DNA of 64,000 nt, taken from Scytonematopsis contorta HA4267-MV1. GTDB lineage: Bacteria > Cyanobacteriota > Cyanobacteriia > Cyanobacteriales > Nostocaceae. Where the stretch lies: positions 62,001 through 126,000 of the forward strand of contig JAHHIC010000060.1 in assembly GCA_019359035.1 (NCBI GenBank), given 5' to 3'. Positions 19,201-28,194 of the stretch are shown here, piece after piece (position 1 is the stretch's first letter; every line of letters begins with the position of its first letter). Below the pieces are notes generated by a model. It made no database searches, was not told where the DNA came from, and worked only from the letters and a program-made list of their open reading frames with translations. A program made the position numbers and the translations under genes.

Positions 19201-19390
19201 TCGCAGCACTATTTTGGAAGTACACGAGCGAACACCTGCTTTTAGAATGGATAACACTTTTAAAGCCATTGCAGGAAGCGGTATCAAGTGTCCCAAAATG
19301 GACAAGGCTCTGATTCGTCACTATCTTCCTGACTTTGTGAGAGATGTATCTAAACCATGTGTCTCAACAACCTTATCTTTGCCAATTTAA
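16244..19390 (+). CDS. Adenylation-carrier-thioester reductase enzyme (A-T-R, NRPS-like)
   Basis: The 1048-residue protein is a stand-alone module. The A domain (about 10-540) has YTSGSTGTPKG at 172-182, FDSAMAE at 218-224, FNVYGPTE at 307-314, TGDIVY and the final Lys motif NRSKVDRKAL. The carrier domain has FFYMGGTSLCVAYVL with phosphopantetheine Ser587. The reductase domain starts near 660 with ALITGVTGYLGTHLL (NAD(P)H binding) and has FGYVKAKWVAERM with the Tyr-Lys pair. Such enzymes activate a carboxylic or amino acid, load it on the carrier and release it as aldehyde or alcohol, as in aminoadipate reductase. No other NRPS gene or PPTase is nearby. Residues 456-473 (SEKISEKILEKILEKI) are a 12-bp DNA tandem expansion inside the A domain. 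The substrate is unknown. Confidence 0.9.
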   Translation: MSCIDLNTNQTVVSLLDSICEKFPDSIALVCGEKQLTYRELYQKTEQLYTYLTYSGQLKPNSLIGLCIEAGFEMVIAIYTILKAGAAFVPIDPDLPCQRISYMIKDAGVTSILTSYKFIFDIGPAIRQSGQYIQMCFLDSPELWNSLELPLTKTVSPEFPELNSEQLAYIIYTSGSTGTPKGVMIAHRGLLNHTLASCDIYNAKQKNLKVLQFASLSFDSAMAEIMIPLCSGGTLILGSREELLPGEPLANFLIQYEVDMVIFSPSVLATLTQFKEQLSHLKIIIVGGEACPLSLAKIWVDEDTRFFNVYGPTEITIYGTMYNFNTEDTSVPIGYALPNVEVYVLDDDMKLCTRGEKGELYVGGVGVAKGYWNKSDLTRTHFLDNPYGSGKIYKTGDIVYEDPQHPGLLYFVGRADNQIKIRGHRVELEAIERVLTQHADILAAAVKAIRTASASKISEKISEKILEKILEKISDFPDNYGWNMLVAYVVARPGKFITENHIWNLLREELPSYMIPARLVFLDELPLMPNRSKVDRKALPDLPQPSYVGVSSTEIAVKIAAIFDEALQLPPFTCEPGSNFFYMGGTSLCVAYVLRAIERNFGVSVPSRLIYEYPTPSHLALVLGQLSQTRDVVVDEHLDLLAEAQLPTNIDTSIWQTPPQDKYGCALITGVTGYLGTHLLYELLRKQKYKKIYCLIRAKNDTEAWERLCKALTQYQLPTNQLWQVQAIAGDIQETYLQLPTATYNMLADDVDVIYHVAADTNFIKPYSTIKKTNVDGTANLIAFAAHRRHKALHYTSSLIIYGAAATLLGFDELSEDFDINCSLPIMSVEFGYVKAKWVAERMLYSAREMGLAVSIYRPGFISGHSQIPGIANFNDMFYRYISSCLQMGMYPDFSEKYWDPVPVDFVAEVIAHISMSGDNIGKNYNVLIPREYEIPIGEVFEVIADLGYPLQKMSPKNWLNALAAIEPKNPLHPLNSFLREKVYQNRSTILEVHERTPAFRMDNTFKAIAGSGIKCPKMDKALIRHYLPDFVRDVSKPCVSTTLSLPI

Positions 19391-19396
19391 ATACGA

Positions 19397-19438
19397 ACCT
19401 AACCCCCCTACCCCCCTTCCCTAGAAGGGAAGGGGGGA
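19397..19438. repeat. CCCCCTTCCCT palindromic repeat
   Basis: Copy in the orientation CCTAACCCCCCTACCCC...AAGGGAAGGGGGGAA, directly after the A-T-R stop codon, where it could also act as a transcription stop between the two convergent genes. Confidence 0.85.
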
Positions 19439-19473
19439 ATAAAAGACGGGTATTTTTTTATTTTTGGAGGTAT

Positions 19474-20115
19474 CTAGCTGAATTTTTTTATGAAAAAGCC
19501 TACACTTAATGCAGCAGCAACAAGGGCTGAAATATTATTTGATTCAGGAACACTTTTGGGAGTAGTTACAGATAAATTTAACCCTAATATTCCTCTACTC
19601 ACTGGTTGAGTTGGGTCTAACGCAACAGTTCCAGAAAAAGCACCTGTACCTGTAGCGTTACTAAATCGACCTTCACCACCAGTTATATTGATATTCACCA
19701 ACAAAGATATGACTGAAGTTTGAGGGTTAATTGTATTAACACCATTCAAAGTACCAAATAATTTGTCGTTCTTTTCACCAAAAAAAGTAACTCCTCCCGC
19801 TTTACCTGTTAAACCAAGTGCTTGTGGGTCAGAATTAACTGCAAATTCCCGACCTGTTTGCAAGCTAGAAAGAAGCTCTGATGAACGAGAAAATATAGTA
19901 TTGTTAAATCGGTTCAAACCAAATGGTGCGTTATTCGTTACACCTTCACCTATACCCTGAGCAAGATTGTTCTCCAGAAAAGTTACGCTGGTAGAAAAAT
20001 CATAATCGGTTTTTATATTTACTGTGCTTTGTGCCATTACAGGAACTGCACTCGTTCCCAAGCTCAATAGTGATATTCCGAGTACTGGTAGATATACTGA
20101 ACGTGTAAAGAACAT
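19474..20115 (-). CDS. Exported protein with PEP-CTERM-like tail
   Basis: The 213-residue protein has a signal peptide (MFFTRSVYLPVLGISLLSLG, cut near Ala28). The body is Thr/Asn/Gly-rich and beta-strand-like. The tail SVPESNNISALVAAALSVGFFIKKFS has the layout of a PEP-CTERM signal (VPES, hydrophobic helix, basic end), though Asn replaces the usual Ser/Thr and no Arg is present. It is probably processed at the membrane and sent to the surface. No homologous family is recognised. It is convergent with the A-T-R gene across a palindromic repeat. Confidence 0.65.
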   Translation of the reverse strand: MFFTRSVYLPVLGISLLSLGTSAVPVMAQSTVNIKTDYDFSTSVTFLENNLAQGIGEGVTNNAPFGLNRFNNTIFSRSSELLSSLQTGREFAVNSDPQALGLTGKAGGVTFFGEKNDKLFGTLNGVNTINPQTSVISLLVNINITGGEGRFSNATGTGAFSGTVALDPTQPVSRGILGLNLSVTTPKSVPESNNISALVAAALSVGFFIKKFS

Positions 20116-20262
20116 TCCTTTTCCCTGTGTATAAAAATGTATGTTTTTCCCAAGATATTCTAGCCTAAGTATTTTTTCTATAGCTACAATAAAACTTCAT
20201 CAAAAAAATACACGGAATGCGTAATCGGACACTACCATAAGAGATATGCATCTACAACTGCG

Positions 20263-20395
20263 GTCATTTGTTGGGTTTCCCAAAGTCTCAACCCAACCTA
20301 CAAATATCGCTAAGCAAGCAGTTTGTTGGGTTTCCCAAAGCCATACCGAGGCGGCACGCTACGCGAACAACCCAACCTACAAATATCGCTAGGAA
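20263..20395. repeat. Two direct copies of a TTGTTGGGTTTCCC palindromic element
   Basis: Copy one at about 20267-20313 and copy two at about 20321-20392 share TTTGTTGGGTTTCCCAAAG and AACCCAACCTACAAATATCG. Copy two contains an extra CCGAGGCGGCACGCTACGCG segment, itself a dispersed repeat (also near 53660). The rest of 20116-20526 shows nothing I can name except the promoter region of the kinase. Confidence 0.75.
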
Positions 20396-20526
20396 AGGAG
20401 TATTGCGATACATTGAAACATTCCCTAAAAAATTAAGCTTTTCTTTGATTTTGCTTGTTTGCAAATAAGTAAAGTTGGGAATTATATACCCACTAAGGTA
20501 TCTAATCTACTAGAAATGGTTATGCT

Positions 20527-23500
20527 ATGGTAACATCTTTTTCGATTCCAGGTTACGAAATTACTGAAATCATCCATCGTGGAGAAAATGCAGTCATTTG
20601 TTGTCGAGCGAAGTCACAATTAGAACAACGCAATGTTATTTTGAAAGTTGTTAAGGAGGAGTATCCCTCTTTAGATATAATTGCTCGTTTGAAGCACGAG
20701 TATAAAATTATTCAAAATCTCGATTTAGAAGGTGTTGTTAAGCTTCTTAGGTTGGAAACTTATGGGAATCGATTGGCACTTGTATTTGAGGACTTTGGTG
20801 GAAAGTCATTAAAAAACATACTGAGTAACAATAATAAATTAGAAATAAGTAGTTTCCTGAGTATTGCTATCCAAGTTACAAAAGCTCTAGTCTCAGTACA
20901 TGCTAAACATATTATTCATAAAGATATTAAACCAAGTAATATCATTATCAATCCTTCAACAGGAGTTGTAAAATTAACTGACTTCAGTATTGCTTCACGT
21001 TTAAGTAAAGAAATACCTCAACTCTCTAACCTCAACCAGCTAGAAGGTACTTTAGCTTACATTTCTCCAGAACAAACGGGGAGAATGAATCGCGCACTCG
21101 ATTACCGAACAGACTTTTATTCTTTAGGTGTTACCTTTTATGAACTATTGACTGGACAATTGCCTTTTCAAAGCGAAAATGCACTAGAGCTAGTGTACTG
21201 TCATATCGCCAAGCAACCACAAGACATAGAACAATTAAATCCAGAAATTAAGGGAGTAATCGTAGCTATAGTTTATAAATTGATGGCGAAAAATGCTGAA
21301 GACCGCTATCAAACAGCAGAAGGATTATTAGCTGATTTAGAACTTTGTGCAAAACAGTTAAAAACTACTGGTGAAATCATTGATTTTATACCTGGACGTT
21401 TAGATATTTTGAGCCAGTTACTTATCCCTCAAAAATTATATGGTAGGGAAACTCAAGTTAATTTACTATTGGAGGCGTTTGAAAGAGTTAGTCAAGGAAA
21501 TAGCGAATTAATATTAGTTTCCGGGTATTCGGGGATTGGGAAATCATCAGTAGTCAACGAAGTAAATAAACCCATTACTCGTTCGTCGGGGTTCTTTATT
21601 AACGGTAAATTTGACCAATTTCAACGGGATATCCCCTATGCTTCATTAATTCAAGCTTTATCGCAATTAATGCGACAATTACTCACAGAAAGTAGTTCTA
21701 AGTTGCAACAATGGCGCGAAAATATTTTAGCCGCTGTGGGAGCAAATGGACAAGTAATTATTGATGTCATTCCGGAAGTAGAATTAATCATTGGAAAACA
21801 ACCTTTATTAACTCAACTAATTCCCACCGAATCACAAAATCGTTTTAATCGAGTATTTTGCGACTTTATCCGCGTCTTTAGCAAAAAGGAACATCCTCTA
21901 GTAATTTTTCTAGATGATTTACAATGGGCAGACTCAGCAACATTAAAGCTGATGCAACTTTTGATGAGCAACCCAGATAGTAAATATTTACTTTTGATTG
22001 GAGCTTATCGAGATAATGAAGTAAATACTACTCATCCATTAATTAATACAATAGAAGCAATCCAAGAAAGCCAAGTATTCGTTAGTAATATTAACTTGCA
22101 ACCGCTAGCTTTAGAGGATGTTAAACAAGTCCTGCTTGACACACTAAAAGACAATACTCAAAGGATTGATAGTTTAGGAGAGTTAATTTATAACAAAACT
22201 GGAGGTAATCCATTTTTCTTAACACAAATACTTTTAGCATTACATCAAGAAAAACTATTAACTTTCGATTATAAAACTGCTTTGTGGCAGTGGAATATAC
22301 AAGAAATACAAGCTGTTGGTATCACAGACAAAAGCATAGTGGAGCTAGTTGCCGCTAGGATTAACAATTTACCTGAATCAACACAAGAATTATTAAAGCT
22401 GGCTGCTTGTGTAGGTAATAGATTGTCTCTAGATATATTATCTATTATTAGTAAAGAATCTTCAGCAACTACTGCTAATAAGCTCTATCCCGCTTTACAA
22501 TCTGGTTTAATTTTACCTTTAAGTGAAAATTATATAATTCCTTTAGCTTTTAATCAAGAAGAGTTTGCTAGTTTCCAGTATGACTCCAAAAAAATTGGTT
22601 ACAAATTTTTACATGATAGAGTACAACAAGCAGCTTACTCTTTAATTCCTGAAGAACATAAACAGCAAACTCATCTGCAAATAGGTAAGTTAATTATAGA
22701 TAAAACTCCCCCAGAATTACTTAAAGAAAATATTTTAGATATAGTCAATCAATTTAACTACGGTATAAAATTACTTACAAATTCATCAGAAAAATATGAT
22801 TTAGCAAAACTTAACTTGATGGCTGGAAATAAAGCCAAACTTGCTGCTGCTTATGAAGCATCTGCAAAATATTTAAATATAGGTTTAGGACTTTTAGTAG
22901 AAGAAAGTTGGAATCAAGATTACCAGTTATCACTAAATTTACATACCGAAGCATCAGAAGCAGAATTTTTAACTGGTCATTTTGAAATATCAAGTCATCT
23001 AGTTGATGTTACCCTACAACGAGCAAATAATATTTTTGATAAAGTCAGGGTGTATGTTATTCAGATGCAAATATATATGGCATTAAATCAAATGCCAAAA
23101 GTTTTAGAGATTGGGTTAGACTTTTTGGATAAGCTAGGTGTAAAACTGCCAAAAAATCCTTCTAAAAGAAATGTTTCAGATGCATTAATAGAAATCAACT
23201 CAATACTCGATGGTAAAAAAATTGAAGATTTAGTACTTTTGCCAGAAATGACTGATTCCTATAAATTAGCAGCTATGCCAATTTTAATGTTTGTTACTAA
23301 TGCTGCTTCTCAGGGAGGTTATGCTTTATTGTTTGTACTATGCGTCTCAACAATGGTACGATTATCAGTTAATTATGGTAATTCTCCAGTTTCAGCATTT
23401 GCCTATGGTGTATATGGGTCAATTTTATCCGATAAATTTGGTGATATAGAAACAGGTTATAGATTTGGGCAATTAGCAGTAGATTTAGTTTTAAAAATAA

Positions 23501-25935
23501 ATGATAACTCTCTAAAATCTAAAGTATTTTTTATCTTTAATGGGATGATTAGACATCTTAAAGACCATCTCAAAGATACAAACGCTGATTTATTAGAGGG
23601 AATGAATAGCGGGTTAGAAAACGGAGATATAGAATTTGGAAGTTATTGTGCTGCTGTTCGAGTATTAAATTTATTTTTTAATGGTGTTAATTTAGATGAG
23701 TTAGACACACAATTACTTAGATATATTGATTGTACACGTAAATTAAAACTGGAAGCTTTAGTTGCTGGTGTGAGTATTTTTAGAGAAACATCTTTAAATT
23801 TACAAGCAAGAACATCACATATTACTGAGTTATTAGGTGAGTCTTTTGATGAATCAAAAATGATGCATTTAGTTGAGAATAATGTTTCCTATCAAGGGTA
23901 TTATCATTTTTGTAAATCATTTTTATATTATTTATTTTCCGATTATAAGTCTGCTTTACCACATGCACAAAAAACCGCAGAACTTCATAAAATTAACGGA
24001 GGATTTGTATTTTTCTATATTAATTACTTTTATTATTCCTTGGTAATCATATCCAATCTCGCGTATGTTTCTGATGATGAAAAGAAACAGTATTTAAAGC
24101 AGGTTAACCTCAATCAAAAAATCATGAAAAAATTAGCTATTTATGCACCAGCTAATTTTAAACATCAGTATGAACTTGTTGAAGCTGAAAAAGCCCGATT
24201 CTTGAATAAACGTTCTTTAGCAATGGATTTGTATGATAGTGCTATTGCTGAAGCCAAGACTAATAATTATATTCAAGAAGAAGCATTAGCAAACGAACTT
24301 GCAGCAAATTTTTACTTAGAAATTGGGAAAGAAAAAATCGCCAAAATATATATGACTGATGCATACTATGGTTATATAAAATGGGGAGCGATAGCAAAAG
24401 TAGAAGATTTAGATAAACGTTACCCTAATTTAATCATTCGTTGCGAAAGTATTCAACAACCAGAAACAGATTTAAATAAAATTATTACTCAAACTAAAAC
24501 TCTTTTCACGAAAACAACAATTAGTAGCAATGATGCTTTTGATTTAGATACTGTTATTAAGGCTTCACAAGCAATTAGCAGCGAAATAGTTTTAGATAAG
24601 TTATTAGACAAACTTTTAAGTATTATTATTGAGAACACTGCGGCTCAAAAAGCTTGTTTAATTTTATCAAAAGGAAATGAATTATTTATTGAAGGAATTA
24701 AAAATGAAGACAATTTATCTGTAGTTCTGCAATCAGTTCCTGTGAGTCAAAGCCAAGATGTACCCATTTCTTTGGTAAATTATGTTGCTAGAACTCAGGA
24801 AATTTTAGTCATGAATAATGCTACTTATGATACTATATCTAAATATGATGTTTATATAGAAGCTTGTCAACCAAAATCAGTTTTATGTACCCCAATTTTT
24901 TATCAGGGCAAATTCATCGGCGTTTTGTATTTAGAAAATAATATAACTACTGGAGCATTTACTAGCGAGCGTGTCAAAATACTGAATTTAATTTGCGCTC
25001 AAGCTGCTATCTCTTTAGAAAATTCTCAACTATATCAACAGTCTCAGGATTATGCAAAAAAATTAGAATGTTTTCTTCACGAACTCCAGGAAATGCAATT
25101 ACAACTGGTGCAAAGTGAAAAAATGTCAGCTTTAGGTAATTTAGTTTCCGGGATAGGACATGAAATTAATAACCCAATTGCTTTTATTTCCGGTAACTTA
25201 GAACCTGCAAATGAATATGTAAAAGACTTGTTTAATATTATTGACCTGTATCAAAAATATTATCCTATTCCAGAACAAGAAATTACGAAAACAATTGAAA
25301 AGGTTGATTTAGATTATGTACGCGAAGATTTACCTAAATTAATTTCTTCTATGCAAGAAGGTGTAAATAGAATTTTTAATTTGAGCATGAGTTTACGTAC
25401 TTTCTCTCGGTCGGATACAGAAAAAGTAGTTTTATTTGATATTCACGAAGGTCTTAACAGTACACTTTTAATTCTTAAGCATCGGTTGAAAGCGTCTAGC
25501 ACACGTCCTGCTATTGAAGTTGTGAAAAATTATGGCGATTTACCTAAAATTAATTGCTTTCCTGGACAACTTAATCAGGTATTTATGAATTTATTAGCTA
25601 ATGCGATTGATGCTTTGGAAGAATTTAATAGCCAAAGAAGTTTTGCGGAAATTCAAGCTAACCCTAATTGTATTATCGTTTCTACTAATTGTGTAAACGA
25701 AGAAAATGTTGTTATTAGTATTAAAGATAATGGACCGGGGATGAGTGAGCAAGTTAAACAAAATATTTTTGAACATTTATTTACTACTAAGGCTGTGGGT
25801 AAAGGTACGGGTTTGGGATTGGCTATTGCTCGTCAAATTATTGTGGAGAAACATAAAGGAAGTATTGATGTAATTTCTTCTCCGGGGGAAGGAGCGGAGT
25901 TTTTAATTAGTATTCCAATCGATATTTATAGCTAA
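20527..25935 (+). CDS. Ser/Thr kinase - AAA-type ATPase - GAF - histidine kinase (Hstk type)
   Basis: This 1802-residue signalling protein has four modules. Residues 1-270 form a Ser/Thr kinase with IIHKDIKPSNI as catalytic loop and DFS in place of DFG. Residues about 310-600 form an AAA/STAND ATPase with Walker A GYSGIGKSS near 335 and Walker B VIFLDDLQWAD near 460. A long helical repeat region runs to about 1330. A GAF domain lies at about 1345-1500. The histidine kinase has the H box NLVSGIGHEINNP near 1545, then N, G1 (DNGPGMS) and G2 (GTGLGLAIA) boxes. This is the architecture known from heterocystous cyanobacteria as the Hstk family; no response regulator is encoded beside it. It is cytoplasmic with no membrane helix. 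The signal and partner are unknown. Confidence 0.95.
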   Translation: MVTSFSIPGYEITEIIHRGENAVICCRAKSQLEQRNVILKVVKEEYPSLDIIARLKHEYKIIQNLDLEGVVKLLRLETYGNRLALVFEDFGGKSLKNILSNNNKLEISSFLSIAIQVTKALVSVHAKHIIHKDIKPSNIIINPSTGVVKLTDFSIASRLSKEIPQLSNLNQLEGTLAYISPEQTGRMNRALDYRTDFYSLGVTFYELLTGQLPFQSENALELVYCHIAKQPQDIEQLNPEIKGVIVAIVYKLMAKNAEDRYQTAEGLLADLELCAKQLKTTGEIIDFIPGRLDILSQLLIPQKLYGRETQVNLLLEAFERVSQGNSELILVSGYSGIGKSSVVNEVNKPITRSSGFFINGKFDQFQRDIPYASLIQALSQLMRQLLTESSSKLQQWRENILAAVGANGQVIIDVIPEVELIIGKQPLLTQLIPTESQNRFNRVFCDFIRVFSKKEHPLVIFLDDLQWADSATLKLMQLLMSNPDSKYLLLIGAYRDNEVNTTHPLINTIEAIQESQVFVSNINLQPLALEDVKQVLLDTLKDNTQRIDSLGELIYNKTGGNPFFLTQILLALHQEKLLTFDYKTALWQWNIQEIQAVGITDKSIVELVAARINNLPESTQELLKLAACVGNRLSLDILSIISKESSATTANKLYPALQSGLILPLSENYIIPLAFNQEEFASFQYDSKKIGYKFLHDRVQQAAYSLIPEEHKQQTHLQIGKLIIDKTPPELLKENILDIVNQFNYGIKLLTNSSEKYDLAKLNLMAGNKAKLAAAYEASAKYLNIGLGLLVEESWNQDYQLSLNLHTEASEAEFLTGHFEISSHLVDVTLQRANNIFDKVRVYVIQMQIYMALNQMPKVLEIGLDFLDKLGVKLPKNPSKRNVSDALIEINSILDGKKIEDLVLLPEMTDSYKLAAMPILMFVTNAASQGGYALLFVLCVSTMVRLSVNYGNSPVSAFAYGVYGSILSDKFGDIETGYRFGQLAVDLVLKINDNSLKSKVFFIFNGMIRHLKDHLKDTNADLLEGMNSGLENGDIEFGSYCAAVRVLNLFFNGVNLDELDTQLLRYIDCTRKLKLEALVAGVSIFRETSLNLQARTSHITELLGESFDESKMMHLVENNVSYQGYYHFCKSFLYYLFSDYKSALPHAQKTAELHKINGGFVFFYINYFYYSLVIISNLAYVSDDEKKQYLKQVNLNQKIMKKLAIYAPANFKHQYELVEAEKARFLNKRSLAMDLYDSAIAEAKTNNYIQEEALANELAANFYLEIGKEKIAKIYMTDAYYGYIKWGAIAKVEDLDKRYPNLIIRCESIQQPETDLNKIITQTKTLFTKTTISSNDAFDLDTVIKASQAISSEIVLDKLLDKLLSIIIENTAAQKACLILSKGNELFIEGIKNEDNLSVVLQSVPVSQSQDVPISLVNYVARTQEILVMNNATYDTISKYDVYIEACQPKSVLCTPIFYQGKFIGVLYLENNITTGAFTSERVKILNLICAQAAISLENSQLYQQSQDYAKKLECFLHELQEMQLQLVQSEKMSALGNLVSGIGHEINNPIAFISGNLEPANEYVKDLFNIIDLYQKYYPIPEQEITKTIEKVDLDYVREDLPKLISSMQEGVNRIFNLSMSLRTFSRSDTEKVVLFDIHEGLNSTLLILKHRLKASSTRPAIEVVKNYGDLPKINCFPGQLNQVFMNLLANAIDALEEFNSQRSFAEIQANPNCIIVSTNCVNEENVVISIKDNGPGMSEQVKQNIFEHLFTTKAVGKGTGLGLAIARQIIVEKHKGSIDVISSPGEGAEFLISIPIDIYS

Positions 25936-26219
25936 TAAAATATTGTCGTGCTCCTGCCTTGACTTAATTAAATATGATATACTTTGTATATTTAAATGTA
26001 GTGCTTATGAAAAGAGAGTCTATTTAGTGTTTAGCATCATCTAACTGATGGAAATTTCTAATTAATGTTTTAATTATTGATAACAAATACTAGTATAGTA
26101 TATGGAGTCAAAATAGTTTATTTATAATTATAATCAATGGATTGTATATTTTTTCATTTATTAATATAATAAAAATAGAGAGATTTTTATCTCTCTATCT
26201 TTGTACTTTCACTAATTTT
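25936..26219. other. AT-rich intergenic region upstream of the small gene
   Basis: About 284 bases, very AT-rich with several TATAAT-like hexamers (for example TATAATAAAAATAG near 26166). It probably carries the promoter for the small gene at 26234; a precise start site cannot be read off. Confidence 0.4.
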
Positions 26220-26228
26220 AAGGAGGTG
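26220..26228 (+). promoter_or_regulatory. Strong Shine-Dalgarno AAGGAGGTG
   Basis: Near-perfect complement of the 16S rRNA 3' end, five bases before the ATG at 26234. Few genes in this window have such a site, which supports the small gene being real and well translated. Confidence 0.85.
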
Positions 26229-26233
26229 AATAG

Positions 26234-26422
26234 ATGTCTGACAACGGTAACGGCAAAAGTCGTCGAGGATTGTTTGACCCGCTGTTAATACTTATTCGTC
26301 TTTTCCGCGATAAGTGGGAAATGAATAATGTACTAACAAAAAACATAACAATCATCGATGCCGAAAAAGCCAAGGAAGAGCTAGAAGATAAGCTCGACCA
26401 AACCGATGATACAGACAACTAA
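26234..26422 (+). CDS. Small protein of unknown function, strongly translated
   Basis: The 62-residue protein reads MSDNGNGKSRRGLFDPLLIL, then a basic-hydrophobic middle (IRLFRDKWEMNNVL) and an acidic, Lys/Glu-rich tail ending DQTDDTDN. The middle could be an amphipathic helix at a membrane. A near-consensus ribosome site precedes the ATG, and a hairpin follows the stop. No cysteines or known leader motif are present, so a ribosomal peptide precursor is possible but not supported by any modification gene nearby. I do not recognise the family. Confidence 0.7.
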   Translation: MSDNGNGKSRRGLFDPLLILIRLFRDKWEMNNVLTKNITIIDAEKAKEELEDKLDQTDDTDN

Positions 26423-26446
26423 ACTAATCGCTAGTTAGTTGGGCAT

Positions 26447-26470
26447 CGACTTGCACAGCACTGCAAGTCG
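26447..26470 (+). terminator. Hairpin after the small gene
   Basis: CGACTTGCA and TGCAAGTCG form a perfect 9-bp stem with a 6-base loop, followed by GTGTTTATCT. The T-run is weak, so it may attenuate rather than fully stop transcription into the next gene. Confidence 0.55.
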
Positions 26471-26511
26471 GTGTTTATCTATTAACCTTTAACCTTCATA
26501 ATTTGTATTAT

Positions 26512-26832
26512 ATGTCAAATATTGATAGTTGTTTTGCTATGCCCGCCCATATGTTCCTGATTAGAAAAAACCAACACTGGGAGTTTGTTCACGGTGAGGT
26601 TTTTTGGAATCCCCTAAATTTACCCAATCTTTCTTTAGAAGATACTTTTCATCTGTTTGCTACAACTCCGGTTAAAGTAGCAGCTAAGCTACTTCAAATT
26701 AACAATGGTAAAACTGGCTATTACTTAGCTAATATAGCAGATAAAAAATATTATTATTGCGGTGAAAGCTTTGAAGATATTCGAGCAAAACTAATGGAAC
26801 TGGGGATTGGAATGCTTGAGCCACAACGCTAA
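26512..26832 (+). CDS. Hypothetical protein
   Basis: The ATG at 26512 (MSNIDSCFAMPAHMFLIRK) is preferred to a TTG at 26503; it gives 106 residues. Two short motifs stand out: HWEFVHGEVFWNPLNLPNL and GKTGYYLANIADKKYYYCG. It is soluble, with no signal peptide. It follows the small gene by 90 bases across a hairpin and may share its transcript. The family is not recognised. Confidence 0.6.
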   Translation: MSNIDSCFAMPAHMFLIRKNQHWEFVHGEVFWNPLNLPNLSLEDTFHLFATTPVKVAAKLLQINNGKTGYYLANIADKKYYYCGESFEDIRAKLMELGIGMLEPQR

Positions 26833-27032
26833 TAAACCTAAAATTATAATTTTGTTAAAAGTTAATAACCACAATATATAAAATACTTTCAAATAAGCTT
26901 GAACAGTATTTATACATACTAAAAAGCAATCATTTTAATTTAAGTATGTATTATATAACTCATTCGCTAATTGCCGAGTTTGCTAGCGTATAAATATATG
27001 CTAGCACTTGAGGTTTTATATAGTTTAAGGTT

Positions 27033-28151
27033 TCAGCGACTACTGATAGCAAAATTAACAACGTTTTCCAATTTGTAGATATCTTGACGCTCGGCTTTAA
27101 TAACCGCACTACCGAGGAATTTCGTCACTTTAGCAACAGTATCAACCGCAAAATCAATATCAGACCGCGAAACATCTAAATGGGTTACTGCCCGAATTGA
27201 TTGACCAACGGCTCCCATTTTCACACCGTGTTCTTGTAACAGAGTTAGAAACATACCTTTGTTGAGTCCTAGTTTGGAAACATCAAAAAAAACAATGTTT
27301 GTATCCGGTTTTGTGTCTCGAACAGTAACTCCTTCGATTTCACTCAGTCGTCGAGCCAGATAACTTGCGCTGTCATGGTCTTCTTGTAAACGTTCAACAT
27401 GATGGTCAAGTGCATAGAGACAACCTGCAGCAACAATGCCAGCTTGACGCATCGCACCACCGAACATGTGTTTATATCGACGTGCTTCAGAGATGAACTC
27501 CCGTGTACCCGCAAGAACAGCACCCATTGGTGCGCCCAGTCCCTTAGTAAAGTCAATCCAGACAGAATCAACACAATTAGCAAAATCCTTGGCTGTAGTT
27601 TGAGTTGCGACAACAGCATTTAAAAGTCTTGCTCCGTCCATGTGGGTGGCTAAACCTTTTTGACGGGAGAAATCGCAAACCTCACGTAGTTCCGGGAGCT
27701 GCCAAACCGAACCTCCTGCAAAATTGTGACTTTGCTCAACACACAATAAGCGCGGAATTGCAGAGTAAAGGTAAGGAGCAGTCGTAACTCTTCCAAGTGC
27801 TTGCTCTACTGCATCGATTGTAAAAATTCCTCGCTCGCTGGCAATTGGCTCCATTAATACACCGGAACTAAGTGCTGCACCACCACATTCAGCTCGAATA
27901 ATGTGTGACATATGTTCTGCTAGCACCACATCAGCAGGACGAGTATGGGTTTTGATTGACACAAAGTTGCAAATGGTTCCACACGCAAAAAAAAGAGCGG
28001 CTTCTTTGCCTAGCAAATCTGCAACCCTTTCCAGCAATTTGTTAACGGTTGGGTCTTCTCCTTTTTGCTCATCTCCAACTTCTGCATTGGCAATTGCTTG
28101 TCGCATCGCTTGTGTCGGCTTTGTTTCAGTATCGCTGGTCAATAAAATCAT
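27033..28151 (-). CDS. Low-specificity threonine aldolase-like PLP enzyme
   Basis: The 372-residue protein is a fold-type I PLP enzyme of the beta-eliminating lyase/threonine aldolase family: TSDTETKPTQAMRQAI, EVGDEQKGEDPTVNKLLE, LFFACGTICNF, HMDGARLLNA, and the PLP lysine in WIDFTKGLGAPMGAVLAG. It would split threonine or related beta-hydroxy amino acids to glycine and aldehyde, or eliminate from a beta-substituted amino acid. Gene order (bicupin, serine acetyltransferase, this gene, all one strand, 43 bases from the previous stop) suggests a shared function in amino acid metabolism; use of O-acetylserine as substrate is an inference. The first ATG is used. Confidence 0.85.
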   Translation of the reverse strand: MILLTSDTETKPTQAMRQAIANAEVGDEQKGEDPTVNKLLERVADLLGKEAALFFACGTICNFVSIKTHTRPADVVLAEHMSHIIRAECGGAALSSGVLMEPIASERGIFTIDAVEQALGRVTTAPYLYSAIPRLLCVEQSHNFAGGSVWQLPELREVCDFSRQKGLATHMDGARLLNAVVATQTTAKDFANCVDSVWIDFTKGLGAPMGAVLAGTREFISEARRYKHMFGGAMRQAGIVAAGCLYALDHHVERLQEDHDSASYLARRLSEIEGVTVRDTKPDTNIVFFDVSKLGLNKGMFLTLLQEHGVKMGAVGQSIRAVTHLDVSRSDIDFAVDTVAKVTKFLGSAVIKAERQDIYKLENVVNFAISSR

Positions 28152-28194
28152 AACTACTCCTGTGATAGTAACTATATAATTGTTTTCAGTTGTA

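Noticed and set aside
20268-20468. Plus-strand 66-codon frame
   Set aside because: Made of two copies of the TTGTTGGGTTTCCC palindromic element.
26234-26422. Ribosomally made modified peptide precursor
   Set aside because: No leader or core motif and no modification or export gene adjacent; kept as unknown small protein.
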